Position numbers and translations under genes: made by a program | Shown: positions 44,380-58,665 of the stretch, piece by piece | How positions within the stretch are numbered: position 1 is the first letter of the stretch | Layout of the letters: each line of letters starts with the position of its first letter | NCBI RefSeq assembly: GCF_001659605.2 | Contig: NC_035167.2 | Location: 6,449,734-6,513,733 of the forward strand | Source of the DNA: Manihot esculenta | Lineage: Eukaryota > Streptophyta > Magnoliopsida > Malpighiales > Euphorbiaceae | Length of the DNA: 64,000 bases | Reading direction: 5' to 3' | Notes under the pieces: model-generated | The model's input: the letters and a program-made list of their open reading frames with translations, nothing else | What the model was told of the DNA's origin: nothing | Database searches by the model: none

Positions 44380-46149
44380 CAAGTATATCACTATTAGAGT
44401 GATACATTAATAGATAATACATCTTAAGTGAACTTTTTTGACTCCATTGTATTTTATTTAAATAAAAAAACTATTTAGGAATACTAATTTTTTAGATTAG
44501 GTGTAAAATTATTCTTAAAAAAAATGGACTTTCAAGTTTGATAAGTTTAATAAATTTTGAAAGAAATAACAGTGGTTTAAAAATTAAGAAGTGGAAACTT
44601 AAAAGTAAATTTGCATGAGAAAATTAAATTTAGCTTGAATTTATAAAATTGACCTTGGGCCTCTAAATTTAAAATTTCTGGAGAAATGATTAAAATATTT
44701 TTTTTAAAGAAATTAAATAAAATTTAAAAGCACGCTACATTGTGATAAATGAAAGCCATGTTTTTAGAAAATGTTGAAAATGAGAATTTTTAATTTTACT
44801 TTTTTCAAAATAGGATATACAGCCTTCATTTTTTTTTTCTAATTATATGTATCTTAATAATTATTCATACAGAATCGATCTATTAAGGGGTAAAAGTATT
44901 ACCAAACAATTATGTATTTCATTCGTAAAAATGGAACCTTCGACCTCAATTAAAAAAAAACATGTCGAACCACTTCTTTGTATACATTATCTCAACTTAT
45001 TAAAGCCAATTCAGGACAAAAATATGAAAATAAATATCTTATCAAAAATATTATTTTTTATTTTTATAACTCTATATTATTAGTAATTAAAAGAGACAAT
45101 ATAATTTAAAAAAATACTTATTTAAATGGAGTCTAGATTCTATGGGCAATATAATATAAATGTGAATTACCAATATTTAATAAACTCTATTTCTAGAATT
45201 GTAAACATAATTATAAAAGAGTTATCATTCATTTCATATAGGCTTTGACGAGCGCTAAAAAATGACAACTCACTCCTCAGCAATTTCATCATTAGAATTT
45301 AGATAATTGAGAATATTATGCGTGCAACATTCAAATTTATTTCCTTTGATGTAAAATAAATAAATAAATGAATTGTTAACACAATATCGTTATAAAAATT
45401 TACAATATCATTAGATAAAATAAGTATTTTACTGATCGTAAACCTTACTAGAATTCACACGATTAGTATATCTCCCAATTTCAACTTGTGATAAGATTTT
45501 ATTGTCTTGTCGCTTGCTCATACACTCGTATGTTTAATATATTTTATTATGTGATGGTTAATGTTAATGAAGAATCACTTATTTGGAGTTATTTACTAAA
45601 ATAATATTATTTATAAAATAATTTATAAATTTAATGTGATTTAAAAGCTAATGACGAAAGTAATATTGGCTTGAAAAAAATGCCATTTGAAGTGGCCTCT
45701 TGTACTACAACGTGGAGTCCGTCTTATATGCTGTAGATTTCTACGGATATCATCTTGTTGTCTGTGTGGAGCAACTTCTCCCTCTCTTCCTAAATCTGTG
45801 TTTCTGCCGTTCACTAGTTTGGTGTTCTTGTAAAGAAGAAAATTTAAAAATTTGTTGACCTATGATGGATTGGTAAAAGTTACTAAAAGAATGTCTTGCA
45901 GAGAAAGTTGCTTCTGTATTAAAATGCGTTGAAGGAGATGCATGAAAAGCTGGTATAATATATTGATATGATATTGTCACACCATAGAATTAAGATACAC
46001 TTGGTGATGGTGCCATCGTAGCACTAAAATTAATTATATGATATTGTTTTTCATTACCAAAATTAAAGTGTGTAAATTCCGCTTAGTTGATGAACTACGC
46101 ATTAAAGATTAAAATGATACCCATATTATGGTGGAGGGACTTGCAGTAC
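44380..46149. other. AT-rich intergenic DNA
   Basis: I see no gene. The stretch after about 45640 is less AT-rich and may be the decayed 3' part of the plant-mobile-domain sequence that follows, but I cannot support a coding frame there. Confidence 0.45.
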
Positions 46150-47990
46150 ATTTTCTCATGGTGGCACATCAACTGGTTCATGCCTCTTTAACATACTTCG
46201 TCTCCCCTTTCATCGTTGTTTGAATAGAGGATTAACATGAGATATTTTTGTAGGAGGAGGACAAATATATAGTCGATATGTGATTTTCCTCATTTATTGC
46301 CCCTAACATGCTGAAAAACCCTCTGCCGAATCGAAGGATGAGATCGAGAGGATGATTCTGGTAGGTTGTATATATCATGGAGTTCATTAGCCTGTAAGAA
46401 ATAGAAATTATTAGCCTTGTGATAAAATATAAAAATGCCACATTGAGGAAAGTAGTTCAGAATTAAAGGAAAATATTGTGACTCCAAGCTGTGTACCTTC
46501 TAGAGAAATCCTATTCTTTAGATAAACCATTGTATATATGTTAAGCATGGTCCTAATGGTTGTTGTAAGAGAGGACCAGCAGCAACAGGTATATATCGAT
46601 CATTCCATATATTAATATAATATATATGTCTAATCGATTAATTATTATTGAATTGACCACGTCGATCAATAGTATGTAAGGAATCATCCTACTATGGGGC
46701 CAAAGGGATTGGTCGAGCCATACCAAATTGGCAGATACAACAATTTAGTTGATGTCATTCTATGATGTGGAGGCATAAAAGTGGCATAACTGATCTTCAA
46801 ATACGCATCTCATTTAAATAATAATCGAGCTAATCATTCTCAATTGATTGATATGGTTCCCAAATTATCTACAACTCACACAAAGGGTATTAAAGGAAAC
46901 AATAAAAAAAAATTTAATTAAATATACATAAGATTTTTTATTTACATTTATATTACCTAATGTGGACGTTATTGATCTAATTGTAGTCGTAGTTGCCCTA
47001 ACAAATGTTTAGGTGTTTGAGCTGTCCTTGATTGAGCTTTCTACTTAATTAAAAAATATACAAAACAATCAAAATTTATACTTATTATTATTAAAAAATA
47101 TTTATTAATTAATATATGTAAACAATATCTAAATCCATATAATTTACCTGTAGTCAAAGATAATGGTGTATGGATCTATAGAGCAATTATAGAAATTCTT
47201 TTCCATACCCATAGTTACAAAAGCATCATATAACCTCCAATTTGAGATGTCGTTGGATTAGTTGCATGACAAATTTTTTTGTACGACCATGCTAGATAAA
47301 CTTTCGCCAACTAAAAGTCCCTGTAGTTTATAGATCCTCCAATAGTGGCAAAAATATTAGATGAACGAAATTGTTAATCTTCCTAATAAATATGAGACCT
47401 CCAAGATATCTTAGTATGGAACGTACTACAAAATCCATTGTACCTTTTGGAATATCATAAAAATGTTTTGTCAACCGTGCCATAGAAATTCAAGATCTAT
47501 GTATGACACATTGTAGAGGAATTATTCCTAATAATCGACCACATAAAGCCCCCTAATTATACTTAAAATATCATGTTACTAGTTGGACACCAATAGGCAG
47601 ACAAATTATAATTGCAATATCTTGTAATGTTATAGTTGTTTGATCGATATTCAAGGTGAAATGTATGAGTTTCTGGCCTCCAACACTCAACTAAAGCAGT
47701 GATCACAACATGATCAGCCTCAATTAACCCTATACTTGTAATTGTATAAAAATTCAAAGATCGTAAATATGGAATTAATTAAATATTCACACTTGTATAT
47801 ATTTGAGCATTAGCTACTTATTGTACAACATCCTGACAATTGATTAAATTAAAAATAATATTATTATTTATTTTTTGTAAAATTATAGAAATTTACATAT
47901 TTGCAAACTTGATAATGTTGAATAAATTCTAATTGATGAATATTTAGCAAACCTGGATTAAGAGGGTCTGGTTGCATAAAATATTGTTGA
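46150..47990 (-). pseudogene. Plant mobile domain (MAIN-like / 'PPP7 long form' type) pseudogene
   Basis: On the minus strand an N-terminal segment (QPDPLNPGLLNIHQLEFIQH, about 47975-47915) is followed, after a gap that may be an intron, by EADHVVITALVECWRPETHT and FHL near 47720-47645. The TITLQDIAI block, in another frame, is near 47625. Later come IPLQCVIH, ILRYLGG and INNFVHLIFLPLLEDL with TFSWRKF (47560-47270), and finally LNCCICQFGMARPIPLAP with HTIDRRGQF near 46760-46660. These are the ordered landmarks of the plant mobile domain found in MAIN/MAIL proteins and carried by some Mutator and gypsy elements. Frameshifts and stops run through it. No Mutator transposase or long inverted repeats were found nearby. 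Confidence 0.75.
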
Positions 47991-48599
47991 CGGTTATGCA
48001 ATTGTATGATTCAAGCTGTATTACAAACATGTAATCACTTTTATCCGATATATTTGTGATTCAAGTATAATTACAATCAATAAAATGAAATCAAAATAAA
48101 TTATTAGAAATACAATAAGTTAACATTCTCATTGTACCATATAAAATCATAGAAATAAAATAACAATAAGATAAAAAAAAATAAATTTAAAATTTCACAT
48201 AAACTAACACATTTTTCATCTTAAATATTTATTTAGCACCTATCTCTACATATAATTTTATCTCCACAAAAACCATTAAACATAATGTTTAATGCTTTAA
48301 CATGCATATTTTTTCAAGTCCATCAAATTTTTTCCTAGCAATTTTTCATAATAATTTAACATTTTTTTAAATTATTACCAAATCATTTTATAATATGAAA
48401 TAACAAAAATTTTAATAAATTATTATCATGGAACATTTTAAAATTTATAGAGATCAAAATATAAATTTTTCAAATGAAATAAAAAATTAAAATGATGTAC
48501 CTTTAATGCTTCAAAATAAAGACATTTGAAATTAAAAATCAATAACAAATTGCAGTTCCAAATTCTACATATATATATCAAATAAATAAATTATAAAAT

Positions 48600-49130
48600 T
48601 TATCATTTGACTTGAGATTGTCATAGTTTCCAACATAAGGGCCGTTATGTTTTGATATAACCAAACATTGTCTTTAATCGGACAATTATAAAGGTTATGA
48701 TTGAGCATGATAGAAATTATGTAGAGAATATTGAACAATCAAGATAGAATCTGTCCCTCTCTTTGGGAGAGATATCTTCTAGGCCCTTCGATAAGTGAGA
48801 CTGAGAAATGTATGGCCGTGCTCAAATGAATTGATAGTGTGATCAATATCATTTGATTTTATCAGTTTACTTAGAGATCGAGAAATCATAAGTTTGAACA
48901 TTATAAGTTTGACATTGACCATAACTTATGTTCAAACTAGATATCGTGTGACAAATGGATTAATACATGTTCTATTTATTAGATTTTATCGGACTATCGA
49001 TCCTTATATTAGTTGGGTAGTCATAATATCTTGCTAAAAGCTGATTATGATTTATGGGACTCGTAGGACTGGATCTATTGTCAAATAATATGAGTTTATT
49101 GGGTCACACAAAAAAAAAATGTTATTGATG
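48600..49130. other. Moderate-complexity non-coding block, probably retrotransposon-derived
   Basis: It differs from the AT-rich flanks and contains phrases such as TTTAATCGGACAATTATAAAGG and AAGTGAGACTGAGAAATGTA that read like the non-coding internal part of a plant LTR element. I can show no LTRs or coding frame, so this is a guess from style. Confidence 0.3.
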
Positions 49131-49837
49131 TGCTATGTCATATTAATGAACTAAAAACACATTAGTATAATTAATAATAATAAAGATATTATTATTATTA
49201 ATAATTTAATAAATGAACGAAATAAAAATATGTATCTTTAATACTTTAGAATGAAGACGTATCAAGTTGATGATTATTGATAAATTGTAATTCTAAGTTC
49301 TATATATATAAATAAAATAAAACTATATTATAAAACTTTGAGAATTGAAATGAAACTTTAATAAAAGAAAAAATTTGAAAGCATATCTCTCTACTTTTGC
49401 ACTCTATTTTGCAGCAATAAATTTCAGCTGAGTAGAAATTTATGGGGTTGGAAGCTTTATTCGCAGGCCGAAAACAGTTCCCTCTTCAAAGTCACCTGCC
49501 ACGTCCTTGGAAAGGAGGGCGATAGACGCTAAAAATGCCAGCGTTATTGGCGTTTTCAATGCCTGATATCACTGAAAACATTACTGATAGTGGTTTTTTT
49601 ACTGTATTAATCTGTATCTGACGTAGACATTGAAAATGCCACGTAAATGCCACTAAGATCACTTTCTTTTTTTCATCTCTAAACATGATATTAGAAGTGA
49701 CATTTTTAGAAGCTAACATTATTTTAGTAATTAATTTTAAATTCACATTATATTAATAGTTTTTATTTTTATATTATTTAAATAATTAACCCATCTATTT
49801 TGATCAAAATGACCGTAAAAAATTTGAGAGCACGCGA

Positions 49838-50276
49838 GTATTCGATCGGTTCGATTTTGAATCAAACTGAACTGAATAAATTAAAAATTAAAATTTTAGT
49901 ATTTATAAAAATCAAATCAAATCGATTTTGATTAGAAATCAAATTAAATCTGATTTAATTTAATTTGATTCGGTTTGATTGATTTAAATTTTTAATAATT
50001 TTTTATTTTTTACACTTTATTTTTAATATTTTAAAATTTAATTAGAATATTTTAATTTTAATACAATTTAATCTCTATATTATTAAAAATAATATATTAT
50101 TATCACTAATCGGTTTGATTTAATTTTTTTGATTTTTTTCTGATCAAAACTGAACAGATCCAAAATAACTGAAAATTTTAAAATTAAAAATCGAACTAAA
50201 CTGAAATGAATAAAAAATTAAATTAAAATTTTAAATTAATTAAATTCGGTCAATTTTTTCGATTTAAATCGAATAC
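49838..50276. repeat. GGTTCGATT-family element, 439 bases
   Basis: Ends GTATTCGATCGGTTCGATTT and, inverted, GTATTCGATTTAAATCG. The core TTTTTACACTTTATTTTTAATA and the central ATAATATATTATTATCACTAATCGG match the copies at about 6770-7117 and, inverted, 59456-59865. No coding capacity. Confidence 0.7.
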
Positions 50277-51077
50277 GACTCGAACAAATTCTTTTAATTT
50301 AAAGGGTTAACTTTGATACCTCCTTCTTTTCTTTTTCCTCCATCCTAAATTATAAGTTTTTTTTTTAAATATTTATTAATTTACTAATATGTCCATATGA
50401 AAGTGAAAAAATAAAATTCATCAATTTTAAAAATAATTAGTAATATAAGTTTATTTAATTTTATTGTAATAATATCAAACAATATTTTATTATTTAAAAA
50501 TAATATTAATTGCATTAGATTAGAATTTAACACCTTAATAAAAATACATGAATTTAATTATTATAAAAATTAAATTAAATTTATTTGGTCTTAATAAAAA
50601 AATATTAATTTTAATTAGACTTGTTTTAAAAAAATGTATATTATACTTGAGTCCCTGATTTACCCTTTAAAAAACACTTTGAGAAGTGCCCAACTCGCAA
50701 GAATTTTTTTTTTCTTTGTAGAACGTTCCGTTTTAATTAAATCGGTGCCGTTTCAGATCCGCACCCGCCACACCTTTGCTCTGATTTCGCAGATCAAGCT
50801 TCTGTTTGTGGGAATGGGGGAGGCGATTTGTGGTGAATATTAGTTGGAAATTGGAGTTTCAGTTTCCAATTTGAGTTTCTTCAGCAAGTAATGTTGATTC
50901 ATTTTTCGGATTGAATCGATATCTTGAACTTGTATCCCCTCTGAGGAACGTGATTTCTCCATTTGCTCTGTCACTCAAATCCAACCAAATGCTCCAATTC
51001 TCATAGGCGAGACCTGTTCCTTCCATCATTTAATTTCGATTTTCGATCTCTGAACCAAAGCTATTTGTGCTTTACAA
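50277..51077 (+). other. Upstream region and 5' leader of the MIP3 gene
   Basis: AT-rich to about 50640, then GC-richer DNA from 50690 with no TATA box, as is common for housekeeping genes. The transcript leader probably starts between 50700 and 51000. Two short upstream ATGs lie in this part (for example the frame at 50634-50843) and could matter for translation if transcription starts above them. Confidence 0.45.
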
Positions 51078-54000
51078 ATGGCTTTGGCCGATGTCGCCAA
51101 AGCATGCCTTGATTCCTTTAACCAAGTAAGTTCATTTTTATTGCTGTTCTCAAATACTGATAAGAATGTGGAATTCCTTATTCTATTTTGGAAGATGAGG
51201 TTTTCATGTCTATTCCAGCTGTTAATTTGAGTAGTTTTGTTATGGAGTATTAATGGTGGGTGCCATAATTTGGCCACAAAGGGCTTGTGGGTCTCAACAA
51301 AGTCCATGAAGATGTGAAAGTATCAAATGGGTTTTGGTAGAAACTTGTGAACCATGTAAGAATATGCTGCCACTAGTGTCAGGACCCGCCAAGGATCAGC
51401 TTTTGTGGCATTTAATCTTGTGCTCTAGTCATTGATGAACTCACAATCATAAGAAAGCCTTGTTGTTGTTGTTCTTTCTTTTTTTTTTTTTTTTTAATTT
51501 TATTTTTTTTTTCTTCTTGTGGTGCTGTAACCAATCTTAGGTTAACCAGGAATAGGAGAAATGGAGTACCACCTTTCAACTGGACTATTACTGATACCAA
51601 AATAGACTATATACATTGTAACTTAAAATTATGCTATGTTGAGTGATTTTGAGTAAATTAGATGCAATAGAAGTCCTGCAAAGTGATTGCTTATTTATGT
51701 TGGTTTTATTACTCTAAGGAATGGGAAGAAAAAGGATGATTGTAGGACTAAGGAGAGAAGTCCAAAGGTGTCCTGCGTGATCATAGAATCCTTTCCCAGT
51801 TTGAAGGAGAATTGTAAAAGACTGCAAGCCAGTTGTCTATGACACATGGCAGTGAGTGGTTGCTAGTGAAAAACTGGCTTGACTATTAAATGATTGTGAT
51901 AAAGATGTGGATAACAAATGGATGTGGGAAATGTGGGAAAGGATTGGATTGAAAATTAGTGCATTTTAGGAGAGTGAACTATTATTGAGGATGAGTTGAG
52001 GGAGGGGTTGGTTTGCCATGGTTTTGACCATATCTCATATAGAACAACAGATGCTCCTGTACAATTAATAGAGCATGGCCAAGAGGAAAATTTGAATAAA
52101 ACTTGAGAAGACTGAGGATGACTTGGGGTGAGTAGTTGAGAAGAATTGAGCATGTTTAAATCTTTTTGAAATGTGGTCCTGAAAACCAAGTAGAATGGAG
52201 GTAAAAAAAATTAAATAGTTGTCACTCAAACTGGAACTTTATTGAGGCTGTATTGAGTTGTAATGATTATTTTCCCTTATATGCTGAAATCTGGTTTCTG
52301 GCTGTCTCTAATAATTATTCATTTAAACATTTTGATCCTAGCATCATGCATACTTTTTTTTTTTGGGATCATGCATCGTGCATACTTTGTATTCTCCTGA
52401 TTATTATTGCTTTTGTATTATGTAAAATATATCATCCGAGTACCCAGGGAGTTCAATTTAATTTATGAGAACACTGCTTTGTTCTTTGTTTTTCAAAAAA
52501 AAAAAAAAAAAAAAATTTCAGCATCATGTTTTTGGCTATTTGTGAATACCTTGTATATTAGGAGCTATTTCTACTTAGTTTCAATTTTCCCTTTCTTTTC
52601 TATTTAAAGGGCTTCACATGTATGCTTACGTGTCTATACTTACAATGATTGGGATCATCCCCTTGCCTTCCTAACTTTATAATTTCTTATAAATGATCAC
52701 ACTGTTTATCCATTTTTTGTAAAGTTTCCTTTAAGATTCATTTCCTCTAATTGCTTTTTAGATATCAGAAAATATTGAAGGTGCCATTCTTTACCTGGAT
52801 TCTGGATGCACAGAGAGTTTCCAATATGCTGGAGTCTTTTCTAAGTTATTAGACCTTGGAGTTCGAGCTGTTTGTAGCCTTGAAAACCTGTGTTCCCTTG
52901 ATGTGGTGAGGATTTTCATTTTGCTGTTTGTTTCACCATATCATATGAAAATTTTGCTTGACAAAGAAGACAAAAGACAAAAATTGAGAAAAATATTGTG
53001 ATTCATCAATACATGGTAATAAAGTGTATAATGTGTGCAAATATAGAAGGATATTTTTAGCATGTAAAAATGGTAAACAGTAGATGAAAAACCGCATGAA
53101 ATGAACAAAGTTGCCACTTTTATTTTTTCAATGTAATAGTCTTACTGATCAAATGGTTTATGCATAAGATGGAAAAGTTTTACCATTTTAGTATTAAGGC
53201 ATGCTATACATAGAACATGAGCAGAATAAGTGAACAAAGAAAAGGGGTAATATAGCATTAGATGCCATCCATAATCCTCCATGTTGCCAGTTTTTCATTT
53301 CTGATGTGAAACTGATATAATTTCATTTGAGTATTTTAATCTAGAACCTCAGAAGGTTGTAATAATCTATACTGTTTATTTATCCAGGTAGTTAATTGGA
53401 GTGCAAATTCTGATCCTGCAACCAAAATTGTTGTTATTACATCCCGTCTGCTCAGTGATGCACATCGGTATATCTTACGTTGTCTAAGCACACATCAATA
53501 TGTTCAACATTTTACAGTATACACATCCATCTCAGAGGTACTTCACTGGCATTATAGTTTTTGTTTGCTTTGGTTTTCCTTTTGTTTATTGATTGAATTC
53601 CATTGAACTGGAGTGGGCTAGTTGTTTTGCTCTAGTTTCCTATGCCATCTACAAGTGATGAACTTGCTAGCTTATTCTTTTGCTTGCTACTCTCATTCAT
53701 GTTTTGTAATCTGTGTTTAGAATCTATTTTCCATACTATTACTTTATATATCTAAATAAGTTTGGGAAACATCGTATATTTGATCATCAATATCCTGCCC
53801 TGAGTTTAATTTTCAATAAATTGTATATGACTGAAAGCTACGTGAGAGATGAAGGCAATTCTCATTTTCTTGCTCTGACATGAGAACAACGCCCCTCCCT
53901 TCATCTTTTCTCCTTTTCCTTCAGTTGTTGCCCTCTTATGTTTATTGATCGCATTTGAGGAATAAAAAATTAAAATTATCTGTTTCTGATCAAAAGGCTG

Positions 54001-57000
54001 AGGAGGGGAGAAAATAAAATAAGAAAACAAGGCTGGCTTCTGAAAGGGTTTCTTGATGCCTATGAAGATAAGATGAGGGGAATTCTTTAGATTGTTTGGC
54101 CTCCTACAACAAATAATGTGATGGGATTCAATTTCAATACATGTTGAATGTTTGAAAAGGACAAAAAGGAGGCAAGTATTGAAATGGATGGAGAAAAATC
54201 AGGATAATATGCTTAACAACTTCTTAATGGAGAATTAGATCTAGATGGGGCTGGATCATCAGTACTGGTATATGCAGCCTGTAGCACTCATGTGACAAAG
54301 GCTTCGTAAAGTTAGAGTGTCTTTCTCATTGCTTCTATGCATATGGATATACATTATCTATTAGCAGCATTGGCAATTGAAGAATTATTTTTCCCCCTTT
54401 TATAGGAGCAAGTAATCACTTTCCCCGCTGTATACCTAATAGGATTATTTTAAATTGTTTGGATTTGTTTAAAATAAACAAAAGAGTTTTTCCCTATTAA
54501 TGGTTCATAAAATTGTGGAGGATAACTACTGTAAATATTTTTTAATCTCAATAATTTTGTGCTTTTCAGTACAATGGTTTTCTTCCATTGTCCATTTTAT
54601 TTATCTGGCCTTTTGATTGTATCTTTGAGTTAAAAACATTGGCATCCCTTTCTCACTAATCTTGTGTAGAAGAGGGAAAACTGCTATTTTCTTTGAAATG
54701 CCAAGTACAGTTAATAACCAAAGAAGAAGGAAAATGACCAATTTGCCAGAATTATAACAGACTTGATTTGTCAGTAGCCTGTTTTCCAGAGTTCATATGC
54801 CTTATTCAATTCTTTCAAAGTCATTGGGTCCTTTTTCTTGTTCGAGAAGATCTTCCCTTCATCCACTCCATCCCGAAAAGTAACTAGGGCAAATTCAGTT
54901 ATGTTTTCATTTTTCAATTGAATACTTTCGTTTTCTTTTTTTGGAGAAGATTCTTATTTTTACAAAACATATGCTAGTCCAACCACGATTTTATAATAAG
55001 AACAAGAGTTCTTTCTCAACCAACCTTTTGCCTTCATTCTTCACGAAGCATAAAGATTTTTTACAAGTTTGAATTTGTTCATTTGGAATCTGGATTATTT
55101 TACTTCATTTTTATTTATTTATTTAGTTAGTTATATTATTTTTCCCTCTTTTTTCTATGGGATCAAACCTATGGGATTTAAGGAATAACAAAAGGGAAAA
55201 AAAAAAAAAAAAGTAGGGTGCTCTAATGAGGCTACATTAGTTTACATAACCTGTGGAATTCTGAATTTAATATGAAATCAAATATTGAAAACAAGTCTTA
55301 AACAAAAAGTTTTTTTTAAAAAGAATCTTCTAAAGATCTTTGGCTATCAGTTCTTGCTTATTCTTCCTCTGTTGCTTATTCTTCTTGGTTGAAAAGAAGG
55401 TGTATTTGCCAATTGTAGATAGCTCATTCAGCATATCCTGATTCACCTCTGGGACCTGATGCATTCCGTGAATATGAATCCTTGCTTCTTCAAGATTATG
55501 AGGAACTTATTAAGAAAAGCGGAACAAAATCTGGACTCTCAAAAGATAGTGACTTCCAAGAAAATACAAACTTTGAAGATGAAGGGTGGTCACATCTCAC
55601 ATCCAGTGAGGAGGAAGCCCCTCACCTTGGAGCAGCTTCAGGAGCCAAAATTTTTTCTGGAGATGACGAGTATCTGGAAGATGCAGGGCACAAGTTGGTT
55701 GTTTCAGTGCATCACTTCCCCATGATTTTTTGTCCCTTATCACCTAGAGTCTTTGTCTTGCCTTCAGAGGGTTCAGTTGCTGAGGCATGCTTATCAATGG
55801 ACCACGAGGATTCAATTAGTCAGGGGTTGCCTTCCATAAGTTCTGGAGTGCCTCCTTATGGCGACGATGTCCCACCTGGCGCACTTCTCACAGCACATTT
55901 TCTTTACCATCTAGCTGCAAAGGTGATAAGTTCTATACATGCTTAAACCTAGACATTTTGTTCACTTGCTTGTATAAATTTGTTTTTACTTGTATTTATT
56001 ATCTTTAGTTGTTTAAGCTAATATCTCTATCCTCAAATATATTACACTTGTAGATATGATCACAATTGGAAAAAAATTGGATCCTGTGAAAGTTGAGATC
56101 TTTATACTCTTAAATTCAAAGTTTACTCTCATATATGTACTTTTGAAAAATTATTTGCACTGCGCATATAGGTTTTATAATAGTGAACCAAGTAATATAG
56201 AGAGTAACACAACATAAGGAATTATGTGATTCAGCAATGTGTCTACATTATAGAATAGCCATCTGCAATTGTGAAGGAAAGGAATGTAAATGCCTAATAT
56301 TTGCATTATTGGAAGCATTTGTTTCCTGTACATGCTTATGACTGTAGGGTTTCTTTAAAAGAATAGTCAACTAGTGGAAATTTGTATGTTTTCTTCCTTC
56401 TGCTTATTTTATTTTTTTTCCCAGTCTGGTGACAAAGGTTTCTTTTCTAAAATTTGTAGATGGACCTGAAAATGGAAATATATTCCCTTGGGGATCTATC
56501 AAAAACTGTTGGAAAGATTATGACAGACATGTCAAGTCTTTATGATGTAGGCCGCCGTAAACGTTCTGCTGGGCTTTTACTCATTGATCGGACACTTGAT
56601 CTCCTTACTCCATGCTGTCATGGTGATTCACTGATTGATCGCATGTTTTCATCACTGCCCCGAAGAGAAAGAACAACATCTTATTCCCATGTGAAAGGCT
56701 CACAAACCCAAGTCAAACTTGGTCCTTCTAACGTAGAGCGTACTCCTCTTAATGTTGAGATACCACTTGCCAACATATTAAGAGAAGGAGCTTCTGAAAT
56801 AAATAATTCTCAACTTTTAGAAAGGATTGCAGCTTTTCTAGCAGGGTGGGATGACAATAACTCTGCTCATCAAAGTGTAAACTTGGTTAACCTTTGCAAT
56901 AAAGGTCAGGATGAGAAGTCCCCTCTCTCTGAGATTCAGCTGCTTAATGGGTCCTTTGTTTCTATTGAAACTTTTCGTGGAACACCTTATATGGAAGCTA

Positions 57001-58665
57001 TATTTGACAGAAGAACAAAAGATGGATCATTACTGGTAAGGAAGTGGCTTCAAGAAACTTTGCGCCGGGAAAACATTACTATTAATGTGAAAACTCGTCC
57101 TGGTTTTGCTACAAAATCAGAGATGAATCCCATGATTGAAGCATTAGCGAGAAGCCAATCATCATTAATCAGAAACAAAGGAATTATTCAGCTAGCAGCA
57201 GCTGTACTAGTTGCCCTTGATGAATCACATTGTGCCAGATGGGATGCATTCATTAGTGCTGAAAAAATATTGAGCGCAAGTGCTGGAGATACAAGCCAGA
57301 GTCTTGCGGCTCAAATTGGCGACCTTATCCATAAGAGTACAGTGTTGGCAGCCAGTGGACAGAAAAGCTTGCAAGCATTACTTTCATTTCAAGATGCTCT
57401 GTTCCTTATGATTGTCGGATATATTTTAGCTGGTGAGAATTTCCCTACTTCTGGTTCTGGTGGTCCTTTTTCTTGGGAAGAGGAGCATTTTCTGAAAGAA
57501 GCTGTTCTGGATGCAATCCTTGAAAATGCGACAGCATCAAAGCTCAAGTTTCTGCACGGTCTAACAGAAGAACTTGAGGCCAACCACAACAGGAAAAAAT
57601 TGCAAGAAACTAAAGAAACATCACCAGATAAGTTAGATATTGATGATTTTGATGATGATCAGTGGGGCAAATGGGGTGATGAAGAAGAAGAAGATAATAA
57701 GAACATAAAGGAACAACAATATGATGACATGCAGCTGAGGCTGGAGTTGCGTGATAGGGTGGATAGCCTTTTCAAATATCTTCACAAGTTATCTTCTCTG
57801 AAAAGGAGGAACGTACCATTAAGAGAAGGCACATTCTATTTGGAAAACAACTTAAGTGGTGATCCTGATTCAAATAAAGGCTTACTCTATAAGATCCTAA
57901 GAAGTGTCTTGAGCAAAAATGAAGTACCTGGGTTGGAGTACCATTCCTCTACTGTGGGGCGACTTTTTAAAAGTGGCTTCGGAAGATTTGGTCTCGGACA
58001 GGCAAGTTGCACTCCCATATATAAGTAGATGATTCTTCCCGTAATATGCTGAACTTGATTTTTGTATTTTGCAGGCAAAACCAAGTCTTGCAGACCAAAA
58101 TGTAATATTGGTTTTTGTCGTTGGAGGCATCAATGGCACTGAGGTATGAATTTCATGGGCTTTCTGTAACTTCTTTTTTTTATTTTTTCCTGGTTCAATC
58201 GGTGCTGTTCTGTGGGATCCTGTCCCACATCCAAAGTGCAAGGAAAAAGATAGTTATATATATATAAATAGAAATTACTAGCTAGCTTATAACTACCATA
58301 ACCATTTTGGATAAGTGGAAAGTGAGATCCAAAAAGTTACTTTGGGCAGATTTAGATGGACTGTTACATGTTCTTTGTCCTGTATTTGAAGCCATGATAT
58401 TACTGATAAACCATACAGAATGATTTTCTACTTGATATTTTGCATCAAAGACATCGGCTTGATGAATCATTTTGATTCTTTTGGCTTAACTTTAACATTC
58501 TACTCAGCTATGTTCATTTCTTTTATCCTTTGTAAGGTACGGGAAGCTTGGGAGGCAATATCTGAAAGCGGAAGGCCTGACTTGGAATTGATGGTTGGGG
58601 GAACAACACTTTTAACTCCTGACAACATGTTTGATTTATTGATGGGGCAGTATAGTTACTTGTGA
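51078..58665 (+). CDS. MIP3: MIP3-like Sec1/Munc18 (SM) family protein, seven exons, 861 aa
   Basis: Exons: 51078-51125, 52762-52905, 53388-53537, 55419-55922, 56460-58001, 58075-58143 and 58537-58665. Every junction is phase 0; the total is 2586 bases with one terminal stop. Arabidopsis MIP3 is of similar length. The N-terminus (MALADVAKACLDSFNQ, then ENIEGAILYLDSGCTESFQY) and the RRKRSAGLLLIDRTLDLLTPCCHGDSLIDRM block are characteristic SM-family domain 1-2 sequence. An acidic stretch (about residues 675-700) divides it from the C-terminal part, which ends VGGTTLLTPDNMFDLLMGQ. In Arabidopsis, MIP3 works with MAG2, MIP1 and MIP2 in an ER-located tethering complex (Dsl1/NRZ-like) that handles Golgi-to-ER SNARE traffic and seed storage protein export. 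Intron 5 uses a GC donor. The gene looks intact and functional. Confidence 0.95.
58002..58074 (+). other. GC-AG intron of MIP3
   Basis: Exon 5 ends GGACAG and is followed by GCAAGT; the intron ends TTTTGCAG. Reading through would add eight residues and stop at 58026-58028. The frame and family match (AKPSLADQN in the next exon) show that splicing at GC is needed. GCAAGT is the standard form of the minor GC donor class. Confidence 0.88.

Noticed and set aside
49440..49640. GCTAAAAATGCCAGCG and TGCCACGTAAATGCC strings as ends of a transposon around the mobile-domain pseudogene
   Set aside because: The similar string near 45247 is in direct, not inverted, orientation, and no target duplication could be found.
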